DNA from: Acinetobacter sp. ANC 4169
GTDB taxonomy: Bacteria > Pseudomonadota > Gammaproteobacteria > Pseudomonadales > Moraxellaceae
Length of the DNA: 64,000 nucleotides
Direction of reading: 5' to 3'
Assembly: GCF_002135355.1 (NCBI RefSeq)
Contig: NZ_NEGE01000016.1
Span: 31,718-95,717, forward strand
The position numbers and the translations under genes were made by a program. Positions 48,868 to 57,846 of this stretch are shown in pieces. Positions within the stretch are counted from its first letter, which is position 1, and each line of letters begins with the position of its first letter. Below the pieces are notes generated by a model that saw only the letters and a list, made by a program, of their open reading frames with translations, was not told the DNA's origin and did no database searches.

Positions 48868-49971
48868 GTGAGAAAAATTCAATATACTGCTTTATTGGTT
48901 TTAAGTTGTTCCATGACGGGTTGTGCAATCACTTCTGGTTTACAAACTTATGATTTACCAAGCGAAGGGGTTTACCAGACGGATTTGGGCACCCAAGTTA
49001 ATGTAATAAAACTCACTCAAGAATCCTTATTTGCGGTGCAGCCTGCTGAAATTAATATTCGTCAGGATTATGCGCATTTATTTAATACTTCCCATAAAAA
49101 TTATAAATTGAGTCCTGGAGATATTCTTTCTATTTATCTTTGGGCCTATCCTGAAATTACGCCACCTACCAATACAATTAATAATGAACAAGCAGTTCAA
49201 GCCAATGGATATCAAATAGACCAACAGGGCTATATCCAGTTCCCTATGATTGGACGCTATAAGGCTGCCGGTAAATCATTAACTCAGGTGAACCAAGAAT
49301 TACACAACCAACTTTCACGCTATTTAAAAACGCCAGATGTGATTGCCCGTGTTTTGTCTTATCAAGGTCAACGCTTTTCTGTACAAGGGAATGTGATGAA
49401 AGGTGGACAATTTTCTCTCAGTGATCAACCTGTCAGTGTATATGCTGCTTTAGGCATGGCGGGTGGAGTCAATTCTCAGCAAGGCGATAACACCTCTATT
49501 ACTCTGGTCAGACAAGGCCGTACTTATCAACTCAATAGTATTGAGCTGGAAAAATCCGGGCTGTCCTTACATAATTTACTGATACAACCAAATGACACTT
49601 TATATGTCAATTCACGTGAAAACCAAAAAATTTATGTGATGGGTGAATCCGGTAAAAACCAATCTCTGCCAATGCGTGATCAGGGCATGAGTTTAAGTGA
49701 TGTTTTAGGTGAAAGTTTAGGTTTAAATCCATTGTCTGCAAGTCGAAGTAAAATCTATGTGGTTCGTAGCCATATAGTTGATACATCCACCGAAGTTTAT
49801 CAACTGGACTTAACCAGTATTGCCGATTTTGGTTTAGCCAATAAATTTAAAATGCGCAGCAATGATATAGTCTATGTCGATGCTTCAGGTCTTGCTCGTT
49901 GGCAACGTGTGATTAATCAAATGGTTCCTTTTTCCAGTCTTGTTAATACGGCTAATAATCTAGGCAATTAA
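48868..49971 (+). CDS. wza: Outer-membrane polysaccharide export lipoprotein Wza
   Basis: The 367-residue protein forms the outer-membrane channel for capsule export. It has a signal peptide with lipobox SMTGC (lipidated Cys about residue 19) and the polysaccharide export domain starting YKLSPGDILSIYLWAYPEI, followed by SLBB-type repeats (FSVQGNVMKGGQFSL, IYVMGESGKNQSLPM). The start is GTG at 48868 with AGGA upstream. It leads the rightward export operon. Confidence 0.96.
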   Translation: MRKIQYTALLVLSCSMTGCAITSGLQTYDLPSEGVYQTDLGTQVNVIKLTQESLFAVQPAEINIRQDYAHLFNTSHKNYKLSPGDILSIYLWAYPEITPPTNTINNEQAVQANGYQIDQQGYIQFPMIGRYKAAGKSLTQVNQELHNQLSRYLKTPDVIARVLSYQGQRFSVQGNVMKGGQFSLSDQPVSVYAALGMAGGVNSQQGDNTSITLVRQGRTYQLNSIELEKSGLSLHNLLIQPNDTLYVNSRENQKIYVMGESGKNQSLPMRDQGMSLSDVLGESLGLNPLSASRSKIYVVRSHIVDTSTEVYQLDLTSIADFGLANKFKMRSNDIVYVDASGLARWQRVINQMVPFSSLVNTANNLGN

Positions 49972-49972
49972 T

Positions 49973-50401
49973 ATGAATATTCAAAATATTCTTGTTGTTT
50001 GCGTGGGTAATATCTGTCGTAGTCCTATGGCTGAATATTTCTTAAAACAGCAATATCCACAACTGCATATTGAGTCTGCCGGTATTTCCGGTTTAGTCAG
50101 TCATCCTGCAGATCAAAAAGCTATACTTTGTATGCAGCGTCTGGGGATTGATATGAGTCCTCATATTGCCAAAAAGCTCAATGCTGATTTGATTAAAAAG
50201 GCCGATCTTATTTTAGTCATGAGTCAAAATCAGCAAAAGCATTTAGAACAAACCTGGCCTTTTGCTAAAGGAAAGACCTTCCGATTAGGTCACTGGCAAG
50301 GCAGAAACGTTCCAGACCCCTTCCAGCATGAGCAATTGGTCTTTGATGAAACCTGTCAGTTAATACAAGATTGTATTAACGACTGGACACAACACATTTA
50401 A
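49973..50401 (+). CDS. wzb: Low-molecular-weight protein tyrosine phosphatase Wzb
   Basis: The 142-residue phosphatase removes phosphate from the tyrosine tail of Wzc and so controls capsule assembly. The catalytic P-loop is VCVGNICRSP (CX5R) near the N-terminus and the general-acid loop is VPDPF. It begins two bases after the wza stop and is followed 18 bases later by wzc. Confidence 0.97.
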   Translation: MNIQNILVVCVGNICRSPMAEYFLKQQYPQLHIESAGISGLVSHPADQKAILCMQRLGIDMSPHIAKKLNADLIKKADLILVMSQNQQKHLEQTWPFAKGKTFRLGHWQGRNVPDPFQHEQLVFDETCQLIQDCINDWTQHI

Positions 50402-50419
50402 CTTTTTGATAGCAAGATT

Positions 50420-52618
50420 ATGAGCCAAAATACCAATACTGAAGACACAATTGACTTAAAAGAGCTGTTCTTCTCACTGATTGCACAATGGAAACTCATT
50501 GCACTATGTGTAATTTTAAGTCTGGTTTGTGCACTGCTGTATTTACGAACTACTCCAGATACGTATTCAGTCGATGCCTTGGTACAAGTAGAAGAAAGCA
50601 AAGGGACCTCTGCCGCTTTATTGGGTGATTTATCCAATATGATTGAGCAGAAACAGCCTGCCCAAGCTGAAATTGAACTGCTGAAATCTCGATTAGTGCT
50701 TGGTTCTGTCATAAAAAATTTAAATCTGGATTTAAAAATTTCCGGGACAGAAGATGGTTTTTTTGACCGGTTAATCCATCCGCACGATTATCAAACTCGT
50801 TATCAAGCCAAATCAGTATTATTTAATGATGATACGCTGTCATTTGAGGTACGCAAGTTTGAAGTTCCAGCCGATTACCTGGATAAAAATTTATTACTCA
50901 ATTTTAATGGCAATAAATTTACCCTGACAGATGCAAAAACTCAGCAAGTGGTTTTTAGCGGACTCACCAACCAAGAGAGCCAGCACAGTACCGGATTCGG
51001 GACCTGGAAAGTGGGCATTTATACTCAAGGCCAACTCAAAGACACTTATAATATTGAAAAAATGTCTTTACCCGCTGCCATGAGTTCAATCACAGATAAC
51101 TACTCTGTGGCTGAAAAAGGGAAAATGACCGGAATCTTAGGTCTAAATTATCAAGGTCAAGATAAAGAACATATCACCCAGGTTCTCAACTCGATTCTGG
51201 TTGCCTATAGCCAGCAAAACATTGAACGCCGTTCTGCTGAAACTGCACAAACGCTTAAATTCCTTGAAGAACAGTTACCGGAATTAAAACAACAGCTAGA
51301 TGTTGCTGAACGTGAATTTAACAAATTCCGTCAACAGTTTAATACCGTTGATGTGACCAAAGAATCCGAACTGTATTTAACCCAGAGCATTCAGCTTGAA
51401 ACTTCCAAAGCTGAACTGGAGCAAAAACTGGCGGAAGCTTCTGCAAAATACACCAGTGAACACCCAGTGATGCAGCAAATGACCGCTCAACTGGGTGCAA
51501 TAGATAAGAAAATTGGTGAGTTGAACGGCACCTTAAAACAGTTGCCTGATTTGCAACGCCGCTATTTACAGCTATATCGTGAAGTGGAAGTAAAACAGCA
51601 GCTTTATACAGCCCTGCTTAACTCTTACCAGCAACTCCGTATTGCCAAAGCCGGTGAAATCGGTAATGTCCGTGTAGTTGATACTGCCGTATTGCCAATT
51701 AAACCAATTGCGCCGAAAAAACTGCAAATTTTAATTTTGGCCCTCTTCCTCGGTGGTTTCCTTGGAACCTTACTGGCTTTATTACGCAATATGATGCGTT
51801 CAGGAATCAAAGATTCCAATCAAATTGAAAATGAACTGGATTTACCTGTGTATGCCACAGTTCCGCGTTCACCGATTCAAGAAAGTCGAATTAAACTTCT
51901 GAAAAATAAAAAGAATATTCCTATTTTAGCCATTAAAAATAGCGATGATATTGCGATTGAAAGCTTACGTAGCATGCGTACAGCCATTCACTTTGCGTTA
52001 AGCAAAGCCAAAAATAATATCATCATGATTTCAGGTCCTGCCCCTGAAGTGGGTAAATCTTTTATTTCGACCAACTTAGCCACCATTTTGGCGCAAAGTA
52101 ACAAGCGGGTGCTTATTATTGATGGCGACATGCGCCGTGGTTATTTGCATAAATATTTTTCTCAAGATAATCAATCCGGTTTAGCCGAATATTTAAATGG
52201 TCAACAATCAGTTGAAGGTATTATTAAATCCACTGAAGTTTCTCATTTAGATGTGATCACGCGTGGTAAAAGTCCAGTCAATCCTTCAGAGCTTTTAAGT
52301 TCGGCAAAATTCTCGGAACTTCTCGATCAAATTTCGCCAATGTATGATCATATTATTATTGATACCCCACCTGTACTGGCTGTAACAGACGGTATTATCA
52401 TTTCCCAATATGCGGGTGTGAATTTAGTCATTGCGCGTTATGCAAAATCACAAATGAAAGAGCTTGAATTAACGATTAATCGTTTTGAACAAGTGAATGT
52501 TAAGGTGAATGGCTTTATTCTGAATGATATTCAACGTGGCTCGGGCAGTTATGGCTATGGCTATGGCTATGGCTATAATTATACCTATGGTTATAAAGCC
52601 TCAAAAGATCATGATTAA
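50420..52618 (+). CDS. wzc: Tyrosine autokinase Wzc
   Basis: The 732-residue inner-membrane kinase controls capsule polymerisation and export. Two membrane helices (about 32-48 and 430-450) flank a periplasmic Wzz-type domain with coiled coil. The cytoplasmic BY-kinase domain has Walker A GPAPEVGKS (about 538-546), A' IIDGDMRRG (about 566) and Walker B IIIDTPP (about 644). A tail of alternating Gly and Tyr (about 710-725) is the autophosphorylation cluster. It ends the wza-wzb-wzc operon at a strong terminator. Confidence 0.97.
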   Translation: MSQNTNTEDTIDLKELFFSLIAQWKLIALCVILSLVCALLYLRTTPDTYSVDALVQVEESKGTSAALLGDLSNMIEQKQPAQAEIELLKSRLVLGSVIKNLNLDLKISGTEDGFFDRLIHPHDYQTRYQAKSVLFNDDTLSFEVRKFEVPADYLDKNLLLNFNGNKFTLTDAKTQQVVFSGLTNQESQHSTGFGTWKVGIYTQGQLKDTYNIEKMSLPAAMSSITDNYSVAEKGKMTGILGLNYQGQDKEHITQVLNSILVAYSQQNIERRSAETAQTLKFLEEQLPELKQQLDVAEREFNKFRQQFNTVDVTKESELYLTQSIQLETSKAELEQKLAEASAKYTSEHPVMQQMTAQLGAIDKKIGELNGTLKQLPDLQRRYLQLYREVEVKQQLYTALLNSYQQLRIAKAGEIGNVRVVDTAVLPIKPIAPKKLQILILALFLGGFLGTLLALLRNMMRSGIKDSNQIENELDLPVYATVPRSPIQESRIKLLKNKKNIPILAIKNSDDIAIESLRSMRTAIHFALSKAKNNIIMISGPAPEVGKSFISTNLATILAQSNKRVLIIDGDMRRGYLHKYFSQDNQSGLAEYLNGQQSVEGIIKSTEVSHLDVITRGKSPVNPSELLSSAKFSELLDQISPMYDHIIIDTPPVLAVTDGIIISQYAGVNLVIARYAKSQMKELELTINRFEQVNVKVNGFILNDIQRGSGSYGYGYGYGYNYTYGYKASKDHD

Positions 52619-52657
52619 GTGGTTTTCATGAATATCATTTAAATCGTTTTATGCTAG

Positions 52658-52690
52658 AAGCCAGTGAAAGTCACTGGCTTTTGCTTTTTT
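52658..52690 (+). terminator. wzc terminator
   Basis: A perfect 10-bp stem (AAGCCAGTGA/TCACTGGCTT) with a three-base loop is followed by TTGCTTTTTT. It closes the wza-wzb-wzc transcript. Confidence 0.9.
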
Positions 52691-52942
52691 AAGGCTATTT
52701 AATTGCAAGATGAGAGAATAAAACCTGTCGCTTAAAACTTATTTTTCATTTTCTATAAAAATAAAAAACAGATATTTTATTGTATGAGAAATGTTTTATA
52801 TATTCAGACTGTTATAGAATAGTGAAGTTGATAAGAATATATTGGATTTCTGTACAACACGATTCGCTCGAAACGTGCTGGATAGAAAAGTCTGCTAAAA
52901 TTAATGCAACTTTTTTAATATAAAATGATTTTGGGAAAACCT
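52691..52942 (+). promoter_or_regulatory. Intergenic region with candidate fkpA promoter
   Basis: The AT-rich gap after the wzc terminator has no gene. A TGCTAAAAT extended -10-like element lies at 52893-52901, about 40 bases before the first FKBP start. A clear -35 box is missing. Nothing else was recognised. Confidence 0.35.
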
Positions 52943-53647
52943 ATGAGTAAAGCCTTACCCATCGCTGTCGCTGTTATTTTAGGCGGTGCTGCACTTGTAC
53001 CTGTTTATTATGCAACTCAAAACCCGGCTACTGCGACATCAAAAGCATCAAAAAATGCCTCTGCTGTTGAAAAAATCAGTTATGCACTCGGTTATGAAGT
53101 TGCACATCAAACACCACCTGAATTAGATATTAATAGTTTTGTTACAGGTGTACGTGAAGGTCATGCTCGTAATAAACCGGCTTATACAGAACAAGAACTA
53201 CAACAAGCCTATCAGCAGTTCCAAAAAGAAATGCAACAAAAACAGCTTGATCAAGCGAAAACAGCGCAATCATCAAGTGACAATTTCTTGGCTGAAAACA
53301 AGAATAAACCAGGTGTAATCACCACAGCTTCAGGTTTACAGTACAAAATTATTAAACAAGGTACCGGTAAGCAGCCGACTGCAACTTCTGTTGTTACCGT
53401 GCATTACAAAGGCCAACTGGTCGATGGCAAGGTATTTGACAGCTCGATTGAACGTGGCCAACCTATTGAATTCCCACTCAATCAAGTCATTCCAGGTTGG
53501 ACTGAAGGTTTGCAACTAATGAAAGAAGGCGGTAAAGCTACGCTTTATATTCCTTCACAATTAGGCTATGGTGAACAGGGCGTTCCTGGCATGATTCCTG
53601 CCAATAGCACCCTTATTTTTGATGTTGAACTGATTAAAGTAAAATAA
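52943..53647 (+). CDS. fkpA: FKBP-type peptidyl-prolyl isomerase (FkpA-like), copy 1
   Basis: The 234-residue protein has an N-terminal signal or anchor segment ([19 protein letters not shown]), an FKBP N-terminal helical dimerisation domain (about 45-120) and a C-terminal FKBP domain with [30 protein letters not shown] and [10 protein letters not shown]. It should help fold periplasmic or outer-membrane proteins. The ATG at 52943 is preferred over 52925, which would add an atypical leader. The gene next to wzc is a fixed border of Acinetobacter capsule loci. Confidence 0.93.
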   Translation: MSKALPIAVAVILGGAALVPVYYATQNPATATSKASKNASAVEKISYALGYEVAHQTPPELDINSFVTGVREGHARNKPAYTEQELQQAYQQFQKEMQQKQLDQAKTAQSSSDNFLAENKNKPGVITTASGLQYKIIKQGTGKQPTATSVVTVHYKGQLVDGKVFDSSIERGQPIEFPLNQVIPGWTEGLQLMKEGGKATLYIPSQLGYGEQGVPGMIPANSTLIFDVELIKVK

Positions 53648-53653
53648 AAAATG

Positions 53654-53680
53654 AAGGAGAGCTTTTGCTCTCCTTATTTA
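53654..53680 (+). terminator. Terminator between the two FKBP genes
   Basis: A 9-bp stem (AAGGAGAGC/GCTCTCCTT) with a TTTT loop is followed by ATTTAT. The tail is a weak T-tract, so some read-through into the second FKBP gene is likely. Confidence 0.65.
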
Positions 53681-53695
53681 TCTTGAGATAAGAAA

Positions 53696-54397
53696 ATGAA
53701 AACACCTATAACACTACTTTGTTTATGCATGTGCACCACGGTAAGTTTTGCAAAACCGGTGACCAATACCAGCAGTTTAAAGGAACAAGTTGGTTACAGC
53801 TTTGGTTATTTAATGGGACGTAGCAATGCTGAATCGTTTAAAGATTTAGACCTGGAGGCTTTCATCCTTGGTTTAAAGACAGCCACTGAAGGCGGTAAAT
53901 CTGCCCTGACCGATGAGGAAATGGCTCGTGTTCTGAATCAACAGAAAAAACAGAGTGAAGCCAAACAACTGATTGAATTAAAACAAAAGGCCGAGGCAAA
54001 TGCCAAGACTGGAGCTGAATTTTTAGCTGCCAATGCCAAAAAAGAAGGCGTTCAGACCACCAAATCGGGTTTGCAATATCAGATTTTAAAACAGGGTAAT
54101 GGAAAATCACCAAAGGCCAATTCCATGGTGAAAGTCAATTATGAAGGCCGATTGATTGATGGCACAGTATTTGACAGTTCAATTGCCCGAAATCAGCCAG
54201 CGGAGTTTCAGCTGAGCCAAGTCATTCAAGGTTGGACTGAAGGCTTGCAGTTGATGAAAGAAGGTGCCAAATATCGCTTTTTCATTCCAGCGCAACTGGG
54301 TTATGGTCAAATTGGTTCTGGTGATGTGATTGAACCGAATAGCACCTTAATTTTTGATGTCGAGCTGCTTGAGGTATTACCTAAATCCAGCAAATAA
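53696..54397 (+). CDS. FKBP-type peptidyl-prolyl isomerase (FkpA-like), copy 2
   Basis: A 233-residue paralogue of the preceding gene. It has a normal cleavable signal peptide (LLCLCMCTTVSFA), the helical FkpA N-terminal domain and an FKBP domain with [30 protein letters not shown] and IFDVELLEV. It is diverged from copy 1 across its length, so the duplication is old. It should be a periplasmic chaperone/isomerase. Confidence 0.93.
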   Translation: MKTPITLLCLCMCTTVSFAKPVTNTSSLKEQVGYSFGYLMGRSNAESFKDLDLEAFILGLKTATEGGKSALTDEEMARVLNQQKKQSEAKQLIELKQKAEANAKTGAEFLAANAKKEGVQTTKSGLQYQILKQGNGKSPKANSMVKVNYEGRLIDGTVFDSSIARNQPAEFQLSQVIQGWTEGLQLMKEGAKYRFFIPAQLGYGQIGSGDVIEPNSTLIFDVELLEVLPKSSK

Positions 54398-54424
54398 TGG
54401 ATTGGTCCCTTTTCACTAGAAAAT

Positions 54425-54477
54425 AGCGAGTGAGTCAATCTCATACCCCCCAACAGTCATGGCTGCTCGCTTTTTTT
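54425..54477 (+). terminator. Probable terminator after the second FKBP gene
   Basis: AGCGAG at 54425-54430 pairs with CTCGCT at 54466-54471 across a long loop, and seven T follow. The long loop lowers confidence. Confidence 0.55.
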
Positions 54478-54515
54478 AGTATGGATGACATTCTTCATCC
54501 CCCATCATGCGCTTA

Positions 54516-54666
54516 GCCATTAAAGAAGCCATTAAAGAAGCCATTAAAGAAGCCATTAAAGAAGCCATTAAAGAAGCCATTAAAGAAGCCATTAAAGAAG
54601 CCATTAAAGAAGCCATTAAAGAAGCCATTAAAGAAGCCATTAAAGAAGCCATTAAAGAAGCCATTA
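54516..54666. repeat. 12-bp minisatellite, 12 perfect copies plus a partial
   Basis: The unit GCCATTAAAGAA is repeated twelve times without a mismatch from 54516 to 54659, then GCCATTA. The unit is a multiple of three, and four of six frames are open: AIKE and PLKK on the plus strand, MASL and FFNG on the minus strand. Candidate ORFs are 54507-54722 (plus, 71 aa) and 54476-54664 (minus, 62 aa); neither has a well-placed ribosome site. It lies between the FKBP terminator and the dienelactone hydrolase gene. Confidence 0.95.
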
Positions 54667-54890
54667 TTGCTAAATTTTTCCTCTCAATTAGCTATCTCTC
54701 CATCCCTCTTAGATACAATTAAAAACCATATTTATTCAATATTTAGATTAATCATCTGGCGAATTAAAAGCATGTTTCAATTTATGCATAATAGTATGCC
54801 GTCAAAATTGTCCGATCTTGTACAATCATTAAAGAAATTCATTACTATATTTTAATTAAACGTTTTTTATTCATTACAAGGATTGAATCA
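54667..54890. other. AT-rich gap between minisatellite and hydrolase gene
   Basis: No convincing gene is present. A 62-codon open frame from 54667 has no ribosome site and no protein character. The stretch probably holds the promoter of the hydrolase gene, but I could not fix its boxes. Confidence 0.5.
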
Positions 54891-55631
54891 ATGACTTTCA
54901 GCATTAAAACCCGCGAAATTCAGTACACCGCGCCAGACGGAACACATTTGATAGGATACTTTGCCGCACCTGAATCAGAAAAACTGCTCGCGGGAATTAT
55001 TGTTGCACCAGAATGGTGGGGACGAAATGATTACACCGAACAGCGTGCGCGTGAGCTGGCCGAACACGGCTATGCGGCTCTTGCCATTGATATGTACGGA
55101 GATAAAAAAGTCACTACGGCCGTGCCTCAAGCCAGCGAATGGATGATGCAAACCTTTGAAGATCCTGAAACAATTGTGACTCGTGCGTCCGCAGGTTTAG
55201 CAACTTTAGCTGCGCAAGAAGAAGTAAATGCAGATAAACTCGCAGCTGTAGGCTTTTGTTATGGTGGTAAGGTGGTACTTGATCTGGCACGTTCCGGAGC
55301 AAATCTACAGGCTGTAGTGATCTTTCATGGCAACTTGACCCCGAAAGCCCCGGCACAACCCGGACAGGTCAAAGCTGAAATTCTAGTGCTTCACGGAGAA
55401 CTGGACAGCATGGTCAGCCTGGAAGATGTAGCACGCTTTAAAGAAGAAATGCAGGCCGCTCAAGTTGAGCATAAAGTCATTATCCTGGAAGGTGCTAAAC
55501 ATGGCTTTAGCAACCCGCTTGCAGACGAACGTGCCAAAGCCAATGGTGTTGATTTAGGCTATAACGCGGCAGCTGAACAGCAAGGTTTATCTGCCATGTA
55601 CCAATTATTTAAAAAGCGACTTGGTGAATAA
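54891..55631 (+). CDS. Dienelactone hydrolase-family protein
   Basis: A 246-residue alpha/beta hydrolase with the family's Cys nucleophile in GFCYGG (Cys123), the Asp in LHGELDSMV and the His in GAKHGFSNP. True dienelactone hydrolases open lactone rings in chlorocatechol degradation, but no other genes of that pathway are nearby, so the substrate is unknown. AAGGA lies upstream of the ATG. It is followed after 74 bases by a HIT protein gene. Confidence 0.92.
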   Translation: MTFSIKTREIQYTAPDGTHLIGYFAAPESEKLLAGIIVAPEWWGRNDYTEQRARELAEHGYAALAIDMYGDKKVTTAVPQASEWMMQTFEDPETIVTRASAGLATLAAQEEVNADKLAAVGFCYGGKVVLDLARSGANLQAVVIFHGNLTPKAPAQPGQVKAEILVLHGELDSMVSLEDVARFKEEMQAAQVEHKVIILEGAKHGFSNPLADERAKANGVDLGYNAAAEQQGLSAMYQLFKKRLGE

Positions 55632-55705
55632 CAAGGAAGGTGAAAGTGGCTCTGCTATTTTTACCCATCCAGTGACATGGATCATTTTTAAGAGAGGATA
55701 GAACA

Positions 55706-56068
55706 ATGACTGAAAACAATTGCCCATATTGCAACTTTGATGAATATGACATCATTGATAAAAATGATTTCGGTGTAATTTTACCCGAGCCCAATGCTTT
55801 ATCTAAAGGTCACTCGGTTATTGTTCCTCTGCGCCATGTCAGCTCTTTTTTTGATATCACTGATAAAGAACGTAAAAGTTTGATGTCCCTGCTTGAGCTT
55901 GCCCGTAATGAATTAAAGTTACGTTACCATCCTTCAGGCTTCCATATTGGCTTTAATGATGGTGCGGTGTTTGGTCAGGCGAATAAACATCTGCACATCC
56001 ATATTATTCCACGCTATGAAGGCCAAACCCTGAAATTGGATGAACGTTGGGGCATGCTCAGCGAATAA
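55706..56068 (+). CDS. HIT-family nucleotide hydrolase
   Basis: The 120-residue protein has the histidine triad HLHIHIIP near the C-terminus and the N-terminal CPYCNFDEYDI. HIT proteins hydrolyse nucleotide phosphoramidates, dinucleoside polyphosphates or similar compounds; the specific substrate is not visible. GAGAGGA lies before the ATG, and a strong terminator follows. Confidence 0.92.
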   Translation: MTENNCPYCNFDEYDIIDKNDFGVILPEPNALSKGHSVIVPLRHVSSFFDITDKERKSLMSLLELARNELKLRYHPSGFHIGFNDGAVFGQANKHLHIHIIPRYEGQTLKLDERWGMLSE

Positions 56069-56087
56069 AAATGGACTGAGCTTTATC

Positions 56088-56123
56088 AATCAAAAAATGA
56101 TGCTTCGGCATCATTTTTTGATT
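56088..56123 (+). terminator. Terminator after the HIT gene
   Basis: A perfect 16-bp stem ending in GATGC closes a UUCG tetraloop, with the A/T arm providing a T-run on the plus strand. The symmetry means it could also act on the minus strand. Confidence 0.9.
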
Positions 56124-56189
56124 TGGGCAGCACCGCAGTCCCAGGCAATTTTCGTTATACTATTCATCTATTCTCACCACACGGTTCAC

Positions 56190-57224
56190 ATGTCACAGTT
56201 TTCATTTTCCGATGCCCTGCTTTCCTGGTTCGATGTTCATGGTCGTCATGATTTGCCTTGGCAAGTGGCAGATGACCCTTATAAAGTCTGGGTCTCTGAA
56301 ATCATGTTACAGCAGACCCAAGTGAAAACTGTGCTGCAATATTTTCAGCGTTTTATTGAGCGCTTTCCCACAGTTGAAGATTTAGGACAGGCCAGTTGGG
56401 ATGATGTGGCACCGTATTGGGCCGGCCTGGGTTACTATGCCCGTGCTCGAAATTTGCATAAAGCTGCAGGAATAGTGGCTCGTCAAGGTCATTTTCCAGC
56501 TACTTTAGAAGAATGGATCGAGCTTCCCGGAATTGGCCCATCTACTGCAGGGGCATTGATGTCACTGGGTTTGCGTCAGTACGGCGTGATTATGGATGGC
56601 AATGTCAAACGAGTATTGGCGCGTTTCTGTGCCATTGAGGATGATCTGTCCAAGCCTGTACATGAACGTGCCATGTGGCAACTGGCAGAACAGTTCTGCC
56701 CGGTTGAGCGTAATCATGACTATACTCAGGCCATTATGGATCTCGGGGCGACCATCTGTACCCCGAAAAAACCGCTCTGTTTATATTGCCCGATGCAACA
56801 GCACTGCAAAGCGCATCAACAAGGGCTGGAAACCGAACTGCCGTTTAAAAAAGCCAAAAAACCTGTTCCGCTAAAATCAGCGCAAGTTTTGCTGATTCAG
56901 TCGCATGATCAATGGTTATGGCAACAACGTCCGAATAGCGGACTATGGGGCGGCTTATGGTGCCTGCCCATTATTGAAGATGCTGCCGAATTTGAGCAAC
57001 TGTGCCAATCTTTAGGTTTAAAAAAAGTCCTCCAACGAGCGCAAATCACGCATAGTTTTACTCACTTTACCTGGCAACTGGAAGCCGTCTGTTTTGAACT
57101 GGATACTGACCAGCAGGAACACCTGGCCATTGAACTGAATGGCACCTGGTTAACGCCACAAAGGGCAACAGCCATGGGCCTGCCCACTGCAATGAAAAAA
57201 TTGATCTCTGCTGTAAATTTATGA
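56190..57224 (+). CDS. mutY: A/G-specific adenine glycosylase
   Basis: The 344-residue repair enzyme removes adenine mispaired with 8-oxoguanine. The helix-hairpin-helix is LPGIGPSTAGALMS with the catalytic Asp in IMDGNVKRVLAR; the Fe-S cluster ligands are C-x6-C-x2-C-x5-C starting CTPKKPLCLYC; a NUDIX-like recognition domain forms the C-terminus (NSGLWGGLWCLP). The frame is open back to 56040, through the HIT terminator, but the family starts at the ATG at 56190 (MSQFSFSDALLSWF). Confidence 0.95.
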   Translation: MSQFSFSDALLSWFDVHGRHDLPWQVADDPYKVWVSEIMLQQTQVKTVLQYFQRFIERFPTVEDLGQASWDDVAPYWAGLGYYARARNLHKAAGIVARQGHFPATLEEWIELPGIGPSTAGALMSLGLRQYGVIMDGNVKRVLARFCAIEDDLSKPVHERAMWQLAEQFCPVERNHDYTQAIMDLGATICTPKKPLCLYCPMQQHCKAHQQGLETELPFKKAKKPVPLKSAQVLLIQSHDQWLWQQRPNSGLWGGLWCLPIIEDAAEFEQLCQSLGLKKVLQRAQITHSFTHFTWQLEAVCFELDTDQQEHLAIELNGTWLTPQRATAMGLPTAMKKLISAVNL

Positions 57225-57287
57225 CATAGTCAGGCATAAGACTTCAAAAGAATTTTCATAGTCATAAGCATGAAAAAAGGATGCAGC

Positions 57288-57830
57288 GTGCTACGTTTTA
57301 TTTCGACCTTATTTTTGGGTTTAAGCATTTTATGGATTGCGGCATGTACCTCGACGCCGCAAAAACCTTCTACTACCCCGCTTCCTCCAGCTCAGGTGCA
57401 AAAACTGAAGAGTATGCAACTGAAATCATCCTTGCCGATTCCTGTACAAAATATCAAGGCCAGACAGTTAAAAGATACCTGGGGCGCTTCCCGCAGTAGT
57501 GGCCGCACCCATGAAGGCATTGATATTATGGCTCCACGTGGAACAAAAGTGTTTAGTGCCACAGAAGGCCTCATTGCCGACTTACGCAATAACAATTTGG
57601 GTGGTAAAGTGGTTTGGATTTTGGGACCGGGTGGAAGCTGGCATTACTATGCGCATCTTGATGATCATAAGCGCAATTTAAATGTTGGTGATTATGTGAA
57701 AAAGGGCGATCTCATCGGCTATGTTGGTAACACCGGCAATGCACGCCATACTGCCCCGCATTTGCATTACGGCATTTATCTTGAGGGTAAAGGTCGTGGT
57801 GTGGTCAATCCCTATCCGTATTTACGTTAA
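57288..57830 (+). CDS. M23-family peptidase lipoprotein
   Basis: A lipoprotein (lipobox WIAAC) with a Pro-rich linker and a C-terminal LytM/M23 domain. The zinc-binding residues are in HEGIDI and HLHYGIY, and YYAHLDD is conserved, so it looks catalytically intact. It should cut peptidoglycan cross-links or regulate amidases in the envelope. I prefer the GTG at 57288, with AAGGA upstream and a normal signal peptide; the ATG at 57270 would add six residues and lacks a ribosome site. It precedes a small gene by 16 bases. Confidence 0.9.
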   Translation: MLRFISTLFLGLSILWIAACTSTPQKPSTTPLPPAQVQKLKSMQLKSSLPIPVQNIKARQLKDTWGASRSSGRTHEGIDIMAPRGTKVFSATEGLIADLRNNNLGGKVVWILGPGGSWHYYAHLDDHKRNLNVGDYVKKGDLIGYVGNTGNARHTAPHLHYGIYLEGKGRGVVNPYPYLR

Positions 57831-57846
57831 TTTTTAGGAACTATTC

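Larger units (their letters stand above)
16212..54397. other. Capsular polysaccharide (K) locus, pgm to fkpA
   Basis: The span carries the conserved frame of Acinetobacter capsule loci: wza-wzb-wzc with fkpA at one end, and galU-ugd-pgi-galE with a convergent phosphomannomutase at the other. The variable genes lie between. The gene order is established for A. baumannii; its use here is by analogy. Unlike a typical locus, it holds two initiating transferases, two flippases and sets for at least three special sugars. Confidence 0.85.

Noticed and set aside
54516..54666. CRISPR array
   Set aside because: The 12-bp units are directly adjacent with no spacers, and no cas genes are nearby.
54476..54722. 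Confident protein genes over the minisatellite (AIKE on plus, MASL on minus)
   Set aside because: Neither start has a well-spaced ribosome site; the open frames follow from a 12-bp unit. Kept as a repeat and a finding only.
54667..54855. 62-codon open frame after the minisatellite
   Set aside because: No ribosome site and no protein-like composition.
56040..56189. N-terminal extension of MutY
   Set aside because: It would run through the HIT gene end and its terminator; the family start is the ATG at 56190.
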